Origin: Leptobacterium_A meishanense
GTDB taxonomy: Bacteria > Bacteroidota > Bacteroidia > Flavobacteriales > Flavobacteriaceae
DNA: 64,000 nt
Direction: 5' to 3'
NCBI RefSeq assembly: GCF_037645805.1
Contig: NZ_JBBEXE010000003.1
Coordinates: forward strand, 62,001-126,000
The translations under genes were made by a program, and so were the position numbers. Within the stretch, counting starts at the first letter, position 1. Every line of letters begins with the position of its first letter. Positions 18,801 to 27,482 of the stretch are shown piece by piece. The notes under the pieces were generated by a model. That model searched no databases. It saw nothing but the letters and a program-made list of their open reading frames with translations, and was not told the DNA's origin.

Positions 18801-18971
18801 TGTTCTGCAGCCTGTGGAAATGGAGCGATGGTGTTTGGTGATGTAAATGATAAAGAAAGCAACATAGTAAAACGAAAAAAAGACAAGCGCATGTATCACT
18901 TGCTTGAACAAGTAGGAACACGGCCCAATGTGTTCTACCATGTAAAAGTGAGAAATACAGAAGAAGCTTAA
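15888..18971 (+). CDS. actB: Alternative complex III subunit ActB, molybdopterin-like/iron-sulfur protein
   Basis: A 1027-residue protein with a twin-arginine export signal TTRRDFLK (R52, R53) and a lipobox-like SLAAC ending at C71. A long molybdopterin-oxidoreductase-like region follows (about 80-750), and then an iron-sulfur module. Cysteine clusters are CTGCGACVIACH (about 769), CQHCNHAPCETVCP (about 853), CVGTRYCANNCP (about 885), CSMCIQ (about 942) and a final CSAAC. In ACIII the first part is known to lack the cofactor and the cluster part relays electrons from quinol to ActA. It is the fusion form usual for Bacteroidetes. It lies between actA and actC. Confidence 0.95.
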   Translation: MASNKKYWKSVEELNPESSVMQTLRQNEFVEEIPVDDFLGDKENLEASSTTRRDFLKYVGFSTAAASLAACEGPVIKSIPYVVQPEQIRPGVADYYATTIADGYDFASILVKTREGRPIKIENNAEATVKGIANARVQASVLSLYDSLRVQGPKVNGENISWNDLDASVVSRLNGLKDSGKQIVLFTQTFSSPSTSKLINEFKEKFGNVKHVQYDAIAEDAALEAFYLKYGTRALPDYDFSKAEVIVSIGADFLGDWQGGGYDAEYAKGRMPHHGKMSKHIQFEANMTLSGANADKRIPLTPSQQKVALAKLYGHLNGIAVSGTLPEAAEAAVKTAASQLKKAGNKGVVVTGIQNLDAQMLVLEMNESWGSIAFDTKAPRLIRQGNTKEVDALIADMKAGNVGALIMSGVNPAYTLPNATEFIENLSKVALSVTFSMKEDETSTTTQYIAAAPHYLESWGDVEIKKGHYSLTQPAIRPLFDTRQFQDALLKWIGSDKTYYDYIKETWTTAVLGETKWNKALHDGVFIAAMPEVQTTEEDTETSTFSISSALSSLSRATASGIELVLYSKTGMGDGQQANNPWLQEFPDPITRVSWDNYLTISKADADELGLKNWNVANGALNGDRVELTVNNIPITIPVLIQPGQAKGSVGLALGYGRKKGMKTEMMTGKNAYHFYKDFNNVQSEVQLKKISGAHEFACVQLQNTLMGRGDIIKETTLEIFNTKDAHEWNPIPEVSLNHEEVPATSVDLWDKFDRSIGHHFNLSIDLNACTGCGACVIACHAENNVPVVGKAEVRKSRDMHWLRIDRYYSSEDSFAKDNETKDGISGLGDSLTTFNEMENAAANPQVAFQPVMCQHCNHAPCETVCPVAATSHSRQGQNHMAYNRCVGTRYCANNCPYKVRRFNWFLYNNNDEFDYHMNDDLGKMVINPDVNVRSRGVMEKCSMCIQKTQKTILDAKREGRTIKDGEFQTACSAACGNGAMVFGDVNDKESNIVKRKKDKRMYHLLEQVGTRPNVFYHVKVRNTEEA

Positions 18972-18999
18972 AAAATAATAAAGAAACAATTAAACGATT

Positions 19000-20475
19000 A
19001 TGGCGTCGCATTACGAAGCACCTATACGTAAACCCTTAGTTACCGGAGATAAAACATATCATGATGTAACTGTAGATATTGCTGCACCGGTAGAAGGGAA
19101 AGCCAATAAACAATGGTGGATTGTTTTTTCCATTGCAATGGTAGCATTCCTCTGGGGAATTGGAAGTATCATTTACACAATTTCAACAGGAATAGGTACC
19201 TGGGGGCTCAATAAAACAGTAGGTTGGGCTTGGGATATTACCAACTTTGTATGGTGGGTAGGTATTGGTCACGCAGGAACTTTGATCTCCGCAGTATTAT
19301 TACTATTCCGCCAAAAGTGGAGAATGGCGATTAACCGTTCAGCAGAGGCCATGACTATTTTCTCGGTAATACAAGCCGGTTTATTCCCTATTATTCACAT
19401 GGGTCGCCCATGGCTAGGTTATTGGGTGTTACCAATCCCTAACCAATTTGGTTCCCTATGGGTAAACTTTAATTCACCATTATTGTGGGACGTATTTGCG
19501 ATATCCACATACCTTTCGGTATCCTTAGTATTCTGGTGGACAGGATTACTTCCTGATTTTGCCATGATACGGGATAGGGCCATAAAACCGTTCCAAAAGA
19601 AAATATACAGCATGCTCAGTTTTGGGTGGAGCGGTCGTGCTAAAGATTGGCAACGCTTTGAGGAAGTATCACTTGTGCTAGCAGGATTAGCAACACCGTT
19701 AGTACTTTCGGTACATACCATCGTATCGTTTGACTTTGCTACTTCGGTTATTCCCGGATGGCACACCACTATTTTCCCGCCTTATTTTGTTGCAGGGGCT
19801 ATCTTTTCAGGATTCGCAATGGTAAATACACTGCTGATCATCATGAGGAAAGTGGTAAACTTAGAAAACTACATCACCGTTCAGCATATAGAATTGATGA
19901 ACATTGTCATCATGATTACCGGTTCCATTGTGGGATGTGCATATATTACAGAATTGTTTATTGCTTGGTACTCAGGAGTAGAATATGAACAGTATGCATT
20001 CCTTAACCGTGCAACAGGACCTTACTGGTGGGCATACTGGGCCATGATGACTTGTAATGTGTTCTCTCCACAGTTTATGTGGTTCAAAAAATTGAGGACT
20101 AGCATTGTATTCTCGTTCATTATATCCATAGTGGTAAACATTGGAATGTGGTTTGAACGTTTTGTAATTATTGTGACTTCATTACATAGAGATTACCTTC
20201 CTTCTTCATGGACCATGTTTTCACCAACATTTGTCGATATAGGGATATTTATAGGAACAATAGGATTTTTCTTTGTATTGTTCTTGTTATATGCCCGGAC
20301 GTTCCCTGTGATTGCCCAGGCAGAAGTAAAAACAATTTTAAAATCATCCGGAGAGAAATATAAGAAGCTACGTGAGGCAGGTAAGCCATTATATGAGATG
20401 CCAAAAGTTGCAAAGCCTAAAACAGCGAGCACTAAGAAAAAGAAAGAGGATGATGATAAAACTAAAAATAACTAA
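19000..20475 (+). CDS. actC: Alternative complex III subunit ActC (NrfD/PsrC-type)
   Basis: A 491-residue integral membrane protein with about ten helices of the NrfD/PsrC family. The segment from WWVGIGHAGTLISAVLLLFR onward carries the conserved histidine of the quinol site region, and HMGRPWLGYWVLPIP follows. The C-terminal tail is lysine-rich (about 470-491) and cytoplasmic. It binds the menaquinol and is held to be part of the proton path of ACIII. It begins 28 bp after actB and ends 3 bp before actD. Confidence 0.95.
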   Translation: MASHYEAPIRKPLVTGDKTYHDVTVDIAAPVEGKANKQWWIVFSIAMVAFLWGIGSIIYTISTGIGTWGLNKTVGWAWDITNFVWWVGIGHAGTLISAVLLLFRQKWRMAINRSAEAMTIFSVIQAGLFPIIHMGRPWLGYWVLPIPNQFGSLWVNFNSPLLWDVFAISTYLSVSLVFWWTGLLPDFAMIRDRAIKPFQKKIYSMLSFGWSGRAKDWQRFEEVSLVLAGLATPLVLSVHTIVSFDFATSVIPGWHTTIFPPYFVAGAIFSGFAMVNTLLIIMRKVVNLENYITVQHIELMNIVIMITGSIVGCAYITELFIAWYSGVEYEQYAFLNRATGPYWWAYWAMMTCNVFSPQFMWFKKLRTSIVFSFIISIVVNIGMWFERFVIIVTSLHRDYLPSSWTMFSPTFVDIGIFIGTIGFFFVLFLLYARTFPVIAQAEVKTILKSSGEKYKKLREAGKPLYEMPKVAKPKTASTKKKKEDDDKTKNN

Positions 20476-20478
20476 TGT

Positions 20479-21003
20479 ATGAGTACGAAAGTAGTACAAG
20501 CATTATACAATGATGATGACATCCTGATGGAGGCAGTCAAAAAAGTAAAAGCTGCACATCATCATATAGAAGAAGTATATTGTCCGTTTCCGGTGCATGG
20601 CTTAGATAAAGCGATGGGGCTGGCACCTACCCGAATTGCCATTACATCATTTATGTATGGTTGTTTAGGATTGGCAGTTGCTATTGTCATGATGAACTAT
20701 ATAATGATCCAAGACTGGCCTCAAGACATAGGTGGTAAACCAAGCTTTAGCTATATAGAAAATATGCCAGCTTTTGTACCTATTATGTTTGAAATGACCG
20801 TGTTTTTTGCAGCACACTTAATGGTAATTACATTTTACATGCGCAGCAAATTATGGCCCTTTAAAAAAGCAGAAAACCCTGATGTAAGAACTACGGATGA
20901 CCATTTTTTAATGGAAGTGGCCATTCATGGAAATGAAAAAGAACTAACAGCTTTGTTGAAAGAGACAGGAGCAGTAGAAGTTAAAATATCAGAAAAGCAT
21001 TAA
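20479..21003 (+). CDS. actD: Alternative complex III subunit ActD (DUF3341)
   Basis: A 174-residue protein with two membrane helices: about 51-70 (ITSFMYGCLGLAVAIVMM) and about 95-115 (IMFEMTVFFAAHLMVITFYM). These separate an N-terminal cytoplasmic domain (HHHIEEVYCPFPVHGLD) from a soluble C-terminus with DDHFLMEV. This is the DUF3341 layout of ActD, a small structural subunit contacting ActC/ActF. Translationally close to actC (3-bp gap). Confidence 0.93.
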   Translation: MSTKVVQALYNDDDILMEAVKKVKAAHHHIEEVYCPFPVHGLDKAMGLAPTRIAITSFMYGCLGLAVAIVMMNYIMIQDWPQDIGGKPSFSYIENMPAFVPIMFEMTVFFAAHLMVITFYMRSKLWPFKKAENPDVRTTDDHFLMEVAIHGNEKELTALLKETGAVEVKISEKH

Positions 21004-21011
21004 TATACGAT

Positions 21012-21569
21012 ATGAAGAGCTTTATAAATATAGGAATTGTACTTGGAGTTGCTTTATTGCTAACTTCATGTTTTGACAGTTCGCGTCCAAACTATCAATA
21101 TTTTCCAAACATGTATGAACCGGTAGGGTATGAGACCTATGCTGAGTCAAGTGCATTTGCAAATGGTGTAGAAGCACAACTTCCACCGGAAAATACAATA
21201 AAAAGAGGATGGATGCCATATGCGTATGAAAATACATTGGAAGGGAAAGAACTTGCTACGTTAGAACTAACAAGTCCTTTGGATTCACTTCAAAAAGAGG
21301 AAAACCTTGCAGTAGGAAAAGAGCTGTATGCTATTTATTGTGCCATTTGCCATGGAGCAAAAGGAGATGGACAAGGAACCTTGGTGAAACGAGAAAAAAT
21401 ATTAGGAGTGCCCAGTTATGCAGATAGAGTGATTAATGAAGGAAGCACCTACCATGTTATTTACTATGGACTGAATACGATGGGTTCATATGCAGCTCAG
21501 CTTAATGAAGAAGAGCGTTGGCAGGTAACAGAATATGTTCAGAAATTAAGAGAAGATTTATTAAAATAA
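21012..21569 (+). CDS. actE: Alternative complex III subunit ActE, monoheme cytochrome c lipoprotein
   Basis: A 185-residue lipoprotein: LLLTSC places the lipidated cysteine at C20. The conserved NMYEPVGYETY region follows, and a class I cytochrome c domain with CAICHG (C110, C113, H114) and a candidate axial methionine in NTMGSY. It is the single-heme subunit that, with ActA, can hand electrons to the terminal oxidase. Spacing to actD is 8 bp. Confidence 0.95.
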   Translation: MKSFINIGIVLGVALLLTSCFDSSRPNYQYFPNMYEPVGYETYAESSAFANGVEAQLPPENTIKRGWMPYAYENTLEGKELATLELTSPLDSLQKEENLAVGKELYAIYCAICHGAKGDGQGTLVKREKILGVPSYADRVINEGSTYHVIYYGLNTMGSYAAQLNEEERWQVTEYVQKLREDLLK

Positions 21570-21584
21570 CCAGAGATACAGCAT

Positions 21585-22937
21585 ATGTACACGTTTTCAA
21601 ATAAATTAAGAATGACCTCTTTCATTTTAATGATTGTAGGCGTTCTTGGATTGGGATACGGTTTTTATACAGCACCTTCAACTGTAGAAGAAGCAAAAGC
21701 AATGGTTGCGGACGACCATCATGGAGGAGGTCACGAAACTACTACTGAAACACATGCAACACCAGCACATGAAAACAATCATACAGAAGAAGTACACGTA
21801 GTGAATGATCATGCAACAGCAGCTCATGAAAGCAATCATGATGAGCACTTGCTTCATCAACTACAAAACAAGCCATGGGCAGCATTGTATGTCGCCGCTT
21901 TCTTTTTCATGATGATAGCATTGGGAGTATTGGCTTTCTACGCCATACAACGTGCTTCACAAGCTGGGTGGTCGCCTGTATTGTTTAGGGTAATGGAAGG
22001 AATTACGGCGTATCTGTTACCTGGAGCCGTGATCGTATTTGTAATTCTGGCATTATCAGGATTCCATATGAACCATTTATTTGTATGGATGGACCCTGAA
22101 GTAGTCGCGCATGATAAATTGATCCAAGGAAAGTCAGGATACCTAAACCTTCCGTTTTTCTTAATAAGGGCTGCTATCTATATTGCCGGATGGAGTGCTT
22201 ATCGTTATTTCTCAAGGAAATTTTCTATTGCACAAGACACGGCTGAAAACAATAGCAACTTTAAAAAGAATTTCAGAATATCAGCTGCCTTCTTAGTATT
22301 CTATTTAGTATCAGAATCCATGATGGCATGGGACTGGGTAATGAGTGTTGATCCACACTGGTTTAGCACCCTATTCGGATGGTATGTGTTTGCAAGCATG
22401 TTTGTATCCGGGATTACGGTTATAGCGATGATTACGATTTACCTTAAATCTAAAGGATATTTAGAACAAGTAAACGATAGCCATATTCATGATTTAGCCA
22501 AGTTTATGTTTGGGATTAGTATATTCTGGACGTATTTATGGTTCGGGCAGTTCATGCTTATTTGGTATGCAAACATTCCTGAAGAAGTTACCTATTTCGT
22601 AACCCGTATAGAAGATTATAAATTGCCGTTTTTTGGCATGCTCGTGATGAATTTTATATTTCCGTTCTTAATATTGATGAACAGCGATTACAAGCGTATT
22701 AATTGGTTTGTAGTAATGGCTGGTATTGTTATCCTATTAGGGCACTATGTAGATGTGTTCAATATGATTATGCCGGCAACAGTAGGAAAACAATGGTTTA
22801 TTGGAGTCCCGGAAATAGGAGGCATACTGTTTTTCTTAGGCCTCTTCATATATATAGTATTTAGTGCGCTTACCAAAGCACCATTAATACCAAAAAGAAA
22901 TCCATACATAGAAGAAAGCAAACACTTTCACTATTAA
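21585..22937 (+). CDS. actF: Alternative complex III subunit ActF with a histidine-rich insert
   Basis: A 450-residue NrfD-like membrane subunit homologous to ActC, with about ten helices. Between the first helix and the second (about residues 40-90) there is a histidine-, glutamate- and threonine-rich stretch containing DDHHGGGHE, HATPAHENNH and HATAAHESNHDEH. This stretch looks like a duplicated low-complexity segment that could bind metal. The rest (QRASQAGWSPVLFRVMEG, WDWVMSVDPHWFSTLFGWY) is normal for ActF. It is the last act gene, 30 bp before coxB. Confidence 0.93.
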   Translation: MYTFSNKLRMTSFILMIVGVLGLGYGFYTAPSTVEEAKAMVADDHHGGGHETTTETHATPAHENNHTEEVHVVNDHATAAHESNHDEHLLHQLQNKPWAALYVAAFFFMMIALGVLAFYAIQRASQAGWSPVLFRVMEGITAYLLPGAVIVFVILALSGFHMNHLFVWMDPEVVAHDKLIQGKSGYLNLPFFLIRAAIYIAGWSAYRYFSRKFSIAQDTAENNSNFKKNFRISAAFLVFYLVSESMMAWDWVMSVDPHWFSTLFGWYVFASMFVSGITVIAMITIYLKSKGYLEQVNDSHIHDLAKFMFGISIFWTYLWFGQFMLIWYANIPEEVTYFVTRIEDYKLPFFGMLVMNFIFPFLILMNSDYKRINWFVVMAGIVILLGHYVDVFNMIMPATVGKQWFIGVPEIGGILFFLGLFIYIVFSALTKAPLIPKRNPYIEESKHFHY

Positions 22938-22967
22938 TTAAAAACAAAAGTAAACAAGATAGATACG

Positions 22968-24041
22968 ATGACTGCTTTATTAACGATTATAGTTCTTGTA
23001 CTTGTGTTTATCGCCATTTGGCAGATGACAAAGATTTTTGAATTGTCACAGGCAAGCGCAGACAACTCCCAAATAGCAAATGATAAGGATAACAAACTCA
23101 ACGGAAATTTAATGTTCCTGTTTCTTATCTTCATCTATCTGCTTACTATTTATTCTTTTTGGAAATGGGGACATGTAATACTAGGTACTCCTGCTTCAGA
23201 ACATGGTAAAGAAATAGATCAATTAATGCTCATTTCTTTTGCATTAATATTTTTTGTACAAACCATTACTCAGGCATTGTTACATTATTTTGCCTATAAG
23301 TATAGGGGGCAAAAAGGAAAAAAGGCATTGTTTTATGCAGATAATGACCGATTGGAATTTATTTGGACCATTATTCCGGTAATTGTTTTAGCAGGCCTTA
23401 TCCTATATGGCCTATATACTTGGACAAATATCATGGATATCAATGACGAAGATGATCCGATTGTTGTAGAATTATATGCACAACAGTTCAATTGGAAAGT
23501 ACGCTATGCAGGAGCTGATAATGTGTTGGGAGATGCCAATGTGCGCTTCCTTCAAGATTTTGATGGCCGGAATGTCATTGGGATAGACGCATCAGACCCT
23601 AATGGAATGGATGATGTAGTAGTAACTACAGAAATTCACCTTCCCGTAGGTAGAAAAGTAAACTTTAAAATGCGTTCGCAAGACGTATTGCATTCAGCCT
23701 ATATGCCACATTTCAGGGCACAAATGAACTGTGTCCCCGGAATGATTACACAGTTTTCATTTACACCCACCATTACTACAGAAGATATGCGGTTAGACCC
23801 GGATATAGTGGAGAAAGTAAAGCGAACAAATAAAATCCGTTCCGAAAAAAGTAAAGAACTCACAGCTAAAGGCGAAGAAGCATTAGAACCATGGGAGTTT
23901 GATTACATCCTCCTATGCAACAAAATATGTGGAACTTCTCACTATAACATGCAGATGAAAATTATAGTAGAAACCGAGGAAGAATTCAATGAGTGGATGA
24001 AGGAACAACAAACCTTCGGACAAATGATCGCATCAGAATAA
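22968..24041 (+). CDS. coxB: Cytochrome c oxidase subunit II
   Basis: A 357-residue subunit with three hydrophobic segments (about 1-20, 42-65 and 80-105 plus the helix at 125-150) and a periplasmic cupredoxin domain. The CuA ligands are visible in HSAYMPHFR and in CNKICGTSHYNMQM (C317, C321, H325, M328). The usual glutamate between the cysteines is a lysine, which is tolerable because that ligand acts through its backbone. There is no CXXCH, so this is an aa3- rather than caa3-type subunit, and the c-heme must come from ActA/ActE. Confidence 0.95.
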   Translation: MTALLTIIVLVLVFIAIWQMTKIFELSQASADNSQIANDKDNKLNGNLMFLFLIFIYLLTIYSFWKWGHVILGTPASEHGKEIDQLMLISFALIFFVQTITQALLHYFAYKYRGQKGKKALFYADNDRLEFIWTIIPVIVLAGLILYGLYTWTNIMDINDEDDPIVVELYAQQFNWKVRYAGADNVLGDANVRFLQDFDGRNVIGIDASDPNGMDDVVVTTEIHLPVGRKVNFKMRSQDVLHSAYMPHFRAQMNCVPGMITQFSFTPTITTEDMRLDPDIVEKVKRTNKIRSEKSKELTAKGEEALEPWEFDYILLCNKICGTSHYNMQMKIIVETEEEFNEWMKEQQTFGQMIASE

Positions 24042-24072
24042 CTAACATTCAAACGGAACTAACAAAAAGAGT

Positions 24073-25887
24073 ATGTCAGCAATAGCAAACGCACACGTAG
24101 AGGACCACGATCACGGGCATCATCATAAAGAAACGTTCATCACTAAATTTATATTTAGTCAAGACCATAAAATGATTTCTAAGCAATACCTGATTACCGG
24201 TTTGATTATGGGCTTTATCGGGATTGCAATGTCATTGTTATTCAGGTTACAACTGGCTTGGCCGGGAGAATCATTCCCTATTTTAGAAGCCGTACTTGGA
24301 AAATGGGCGCCCGATGGCGTAATGGATCCTAATATGTACCTTGCTTTAGTGACCATTCACGGAACCATCATGGTATTCTTTGTTCTGACGGCAGGATTGA
24401 GTGGTACTTTTAGTAACCTCTTAATTCCATTGCAAATTGGAGCCAGAGATATGGCTTCAGGCTTCCTGAATATGATTTCCTATTGGTTGTTCTTCCTGTC
24501 GAGTGTAGTAATGGTCATCTCTTTGTTTGTAGAGGCAGGACCGGCATCTGCAGGATGGACTATCTACCCTCCATTAAGTGCATTGCCACAAGCGCAGCCT
24601 GGTTCAGGGGCAGGGATGACACTTTGGTTGGTTTCAATGGCCATATTTATTGCCTCCTCACTATTAGGATCGTTGAATTATATCGTAACCGTATTAAACT
24701 TGCGGACTAAAGGAATGTTTATGACCCGATTGCCGTTGACCATCTGGGCATTCTTTATCACAGCCGTTATTGGTGTGGTATCGTTCCCGGTATTACTATC
24801 AGCAGCATTACTGTTGATTATGGACAGAAGTTTCGGGACATCCTTCTTCCTGTCTGATATCTTTATACAAGGTGAAGTGCTCCATTACCAAGGAGGTTCA
24901 CCCGTATTGTTTGAACATTTATTCTGGTTCTTGGGCCACCCCGAAGTATATATCGTATTGCTTCCGGCGTTAGGGATCACCTCAGAAGTAATAGCCACCA
25001 ATGCACGTAAACCCATCTTTGGGTACCGCGCCATGGTTGCATCCATATTGGCCATCGCTTTCCTTTCAACCATTGTGTGGGGGCACCATATGTTTGTTTC
25101 GGGAATGAACCCGTTTTTAGGTTCCGTATTTACATTTACCACCTTATTGATTGCGATTCCATCAGCAGTAAAAGCATTTAACTATATTACCACCTTATGG
25201 AAAGGAAACCTGCAGTTTAACCCTGCCATGTTATTCTCCATTGGATTGGTATCTACCTTTATCACAGGAGGGTTAACAGGGATTATCCTTGGAGACAGTG
25301 CATTGGACATCAACGTTCATGATACCTATTTTGTGGTAGCACACTTCCACCTGGTAATGGGAATATCGGCCTTATATGGGCTTTTTGCCGGCGTGTACCA
25401 TTGGTTCCCCAAAATGTTTGGCAGAATGCTGAACAAGAATTTAGGATACGTACACTTCTGGGTAACAGCCGTATGTGCCTATGGCGTTTTCTTCCCCATG
25501 CATTTTATAGGGATGGCAGGCTTGCCAAGGCGTTACTACCAAAACACCGCATTCCCTATGTTTGACGAATTAAGTGATATTAACATAGTCATTACCATTT
25601 TTGCATTAATTGCAGGTCTGGCACAGTTAGTATTTATGTACAACTTTATACACAGCATATTCTACGGTAAAAAAGCACCTAAAAACCCATGGAACTCCAC
25701 TACATTGGAGTGGACTGCAGAGCAGAAACACATTCACGGAAACTGGGACGGCCCTATACCACATGTACACCGCTGGGCGTACGACTATAGCAAAACCAAC
25801 GAAAATGGCGAGTATGTAATCCCCGGACAAGACTATGTGCCGCAACACATTCCGTTACAAGAAGGCGAAGAGGAGCTGACACACTAA
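24073..25887 (+). CDS. coxA: Cytochrome c oxidase subunit I
   Basis: A 604-residue heme-copper oxidase subunit I. The heme and CuB ligands are in TIHGTIMVFF, the HPEVY block (about 288) with the cross-link histidine-tyrosine pair, WGHHMF, and VVAHFHLVMG. The N-terminus is histidine-rich (HVEDHDHGHHH). The last 144 bp is present a second time at 27427-27570. The first 56 bp of that block are identical and the rest differs mostly at silent sites, so the 3' end of this gene was probably supplied by an integrated element. The protein still ends with a full, family-like C-terminus. Confidence 0.97.
   Translation: MSAIANAHVEDHDHGHHHKETFITKFIFSQDHKMISKQYLITGLIMGFIGIAMSLLFRLQLAWPGESFPILEAVLGKWAPDGVMDPNMYLALVTIHGTIMVFFVLTAGLSGTFSNLLIPLQIGARDMASGFLNMISYWLFFLSSVVMVISLFVEAGPASAGWTIYPPLSALPQAQPGSGAGMTLWLVSMAIFIASSLLGSLNYIVTVLNLRTKGMFMTRLPLTIWAFFITAVIGVVSFPVLLSAALLLIMDRSFGTSFFLSDIFIQGEVLHYQGGSPVLFEHLFWFLGHPEVYIVLLPALGITSEVIATNARKPIFGYRAMVASILAIAFLSTIVWGHHMFVSGMNPFLGSVFTFTTLLIAIPSAVKAFNYITTLWKGNLQFNPAMLFSIGLVSTFITGGLTGIILGDSALDINVHDTYFVVAHFHLVMGISALYGLFAGVYHWFPKMFGRMLNKNLGYVHFWVTAVCAYGVFFPMHFIGMAGLPRRYYQNTAFPMFDELSDINIVITIFALIAGLAQLVFMYNFIHSIFYGKKAPKNPWNSTTLEWTAEQKHIHGNWDGPIPHVHRWAYDYSKTNENGEYVIPGQDYVPQHIPLQEGEEELTH
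25744..25799 (+). repeat. Left copy of a 56-bp direct repeat inside the coxA 3' end (attL-like)
   Basis: Begins TGGGACGGCC and is identical for 56 bp to 27427-27482. Downstream the two copies run on as diverged coxA tails with 11 differences in 88 bp; upstream they are unrelated apart from short chance matches. This is the expected form of an attachment core. Confidence 0.75.
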
Positions 25888-25914
25888 CATTAAGATACGT
25901 ATAAAGTTTTATAG

Positions 25915-25938
25915 AAACCTGCGATTTTTTGGAGGTTT
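25915..25938 (+). terminator. Weak hairpin after the present coxA stop
   Basis: AAACCT (25915-25920) pairs with AGGTTT (25933-25938), with no T-run afterwards. It aligns in position with the stronger terminator after the displaced coxA tail (27597-27629), as if the two 3' untranslated regions were diverged relatives. Confidence 0.4.
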
Positions 25939-26078
25939 ATGTTGTGTATAAGATTGCAGTAAATAATTAGTAGTAAGGTCTTAGATGGATAAGATGGGGT
26001 AGCATTGTAATCGAATTAACTTTTTTGTATACATAGCCCATAACTTGTTGAGAGGGTAGTTCTATACACGTCTTAAGT

Positions 26079-27092
26079 TTAGTTTTTTATCAAATTAATA
26101 ATCAATTGAATTATAATTTCTCTTTGTTCTGGAATGCTTTGAGCAACAGCTAATGCCAAAGTAACTAATGTATTATTGTTTATTTTCCTTTGTCCGTTTT
26201 TATCAAGATGAAAATTGTTTTGTTCTAAAAACCATACAAAAACAAAAGAACCTATTCTTTTATTTCCATCGCTAAATGCATGCCCCTTTATTATTGAGTA
26301 CAATAGTTGCGCTGCTTGTTCTTCAATTGATGGATAGGCTAGTTTCCCAAAAACTGTTTGTGAAATGCTCCCTAAAATTCCTTCAAAAGACTTGTCTTTT
26401 TCATTACCGAACAAATCACTAGCCTCTCCTTTTTTAATGAGCTCCTTTTTTAATTCTAGAATAGCTTTTTTAACATCTCTATAATTGATGATATAAATAA
26501 TATTTGTTTCGAGATCTTTTGTTTCGAGATCTTCCGTATCGTATTTGTTTAGTAGTTCAAACGATTTCGAATACTTTGTGACTATTGATAGAAATCCTTC
26601 GGTCAATTGGACTTGGTTCTGATGAGCTTGATCATAGAGAAGATCGATTTGATGTTCAAGTTGAGAGATTTTCTCAGTTTGTTGAATTAAAAGTCGCTCA
26701 TTAATTACTGCTCCCTTTAAAAAGTAATTACGTAATTTGTTAGTTGCCCATTTTCTGAATTCAGTAGCAATTTTTGATTTTACTCGATATCCTACTGAAA
26801 TTATCACGTCAAGATTGTAATGGTTGACTTGATAGGTTTTGCCATCTTCAGCAGTATGTGCAAATTTTGCACATACTGAATTTTTATTTAATTCATTTTC
26901 TTTAAAAATATTTTTGATGTGTCGGCCAATAACGGTTCTATCCCGATCAAAAATATCAGCAATCTGTTGTTCTGTGGCCCAGATAGTTTCAGCCCCAATA
27001 TCAAAAATGACCTGAAATTCATTGTTTTGATCCGAGGGTTTGTAAACAACCACTTCAGTTGCTTTCAATTCTATCTTTTCATTTTTACTCAT
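26079..27092 (-). CDS. RhuM-type protein fused to a Fic/Doc domain
   Basis: A 337-residue protein. The N-terminal RhuM-like part contains a helix-turn-helix segment TEQQIADIFDRDRTVIGRHI (about 40-59) and the HYNLDVIISVGYRVKS block. The C-terminal part is Fic/Doc with the active motif HAFSDGNKRIG (H271 to R279). Proteins of this kind are called virulence RhuM family or death-on-curing. Fic/Doc enzymes transfer AMP or phosphate to target proteins and often act as toxins, but no antitoxin gene is seen nearby. ATG 27092 was chosen: the frame stays open to 27269 without family-like sequence. It is the only gene between the two coxA-tail repeats. Confidence 0.85.
   Translation of the reverse strand: MSKNEKIELKATEVVVYKPSDQNNEFQVIFDIGAETIWATEQQIADIFDRDRTVIGRHIKNIFKENELNKNSVCAKFAHTAEDGKTYQVNHYNLDVIISVGYRVKSKIATEFRKWATNKLRNYFLKGAVINERLLIQQTEKISQLEHQIDLLYDQAHQNQVQLTEGFLSIVTKYSKSFELLNKYDTEDLETKDLETNIIYIINYRDVKKAILELKKELIKKGEASDLFGNEKDKSFEGILGSISQTVFGKLAYPSIEEQAAQLLYSIIKGHAFSDGNKRIGSFVFVWFLEQNNFHLDKNGQRKINNNTLVTLALAVAQSIPEQREIIIQLIINLIKN
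26506..26535. repeat. In-frame 15-bp tandem duplication inside rhuM-fic
   Basis: GTTTCGAGATCTTTT is followed directly by GTTTCGAGATCTTCC. It adds five codons (DLETK/DLETN on the coding strand) and keeps the frame, between the RhuM and Fic parts. Confidence 0.8.
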
Positions 27093-27426
27093 TTTAAGTA
27101 ATTTTTTATTAAGCCTAATTATGGCACTAAGCGCAGTTTCATTTAGAACAAAGAAATATAGTGAAAACTTTGGACTGTTATTTGGAAAATTTTGCAGTTT
27201 AGGGTTATCGTATTTCAAATGATAATTTATCAGGAAGGCCACAAAGTAGGTATTTCTTGTAGATTTCACGGCACTGGGATTAAGAGAACGAAATCAAATT
27301 GCATTTAACAACCGTTTTGGTCAGTATAGTTCCGCAAAAAAACTCATTTGTGGTGAGAAATGAATATTATGGCAAATGTAATTAGGTGTAGCGGGGAGAT
27401 AGAATATATTTCCCGAGGGACGGACA
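27093..27426. other. Non-coding stretch between rhuM-fic and the displaced coxA tail
   Basis: About 330 bp without a supported gene. The rhuM frame stays open to 27269, but that part looks non-coding. The last bases before the repeat (GACGGACA) differ from coxA, so this is the element side of the right junction. Confidence 0.5.
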
Positions 27427-27482
27427 TGGGACGGCCCTATACCACATGTACACCGCTGGGCGTACGACTATAGCAAAACCAA
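27427..27482 (+). repeat. Right copy of the 56-bp direct repeat (attR-like)
   Basis: Identical to 25744-25799, with the starts 1683 bp apart. It opens a 144-bp orphan copy of the coxA 3' end. Confidence 0.75.

Noticed and set aside
26506..26535. Frameshift in rhuM-fic
   Set aside because: The 15-bp duplication is in frame and both domains read through.
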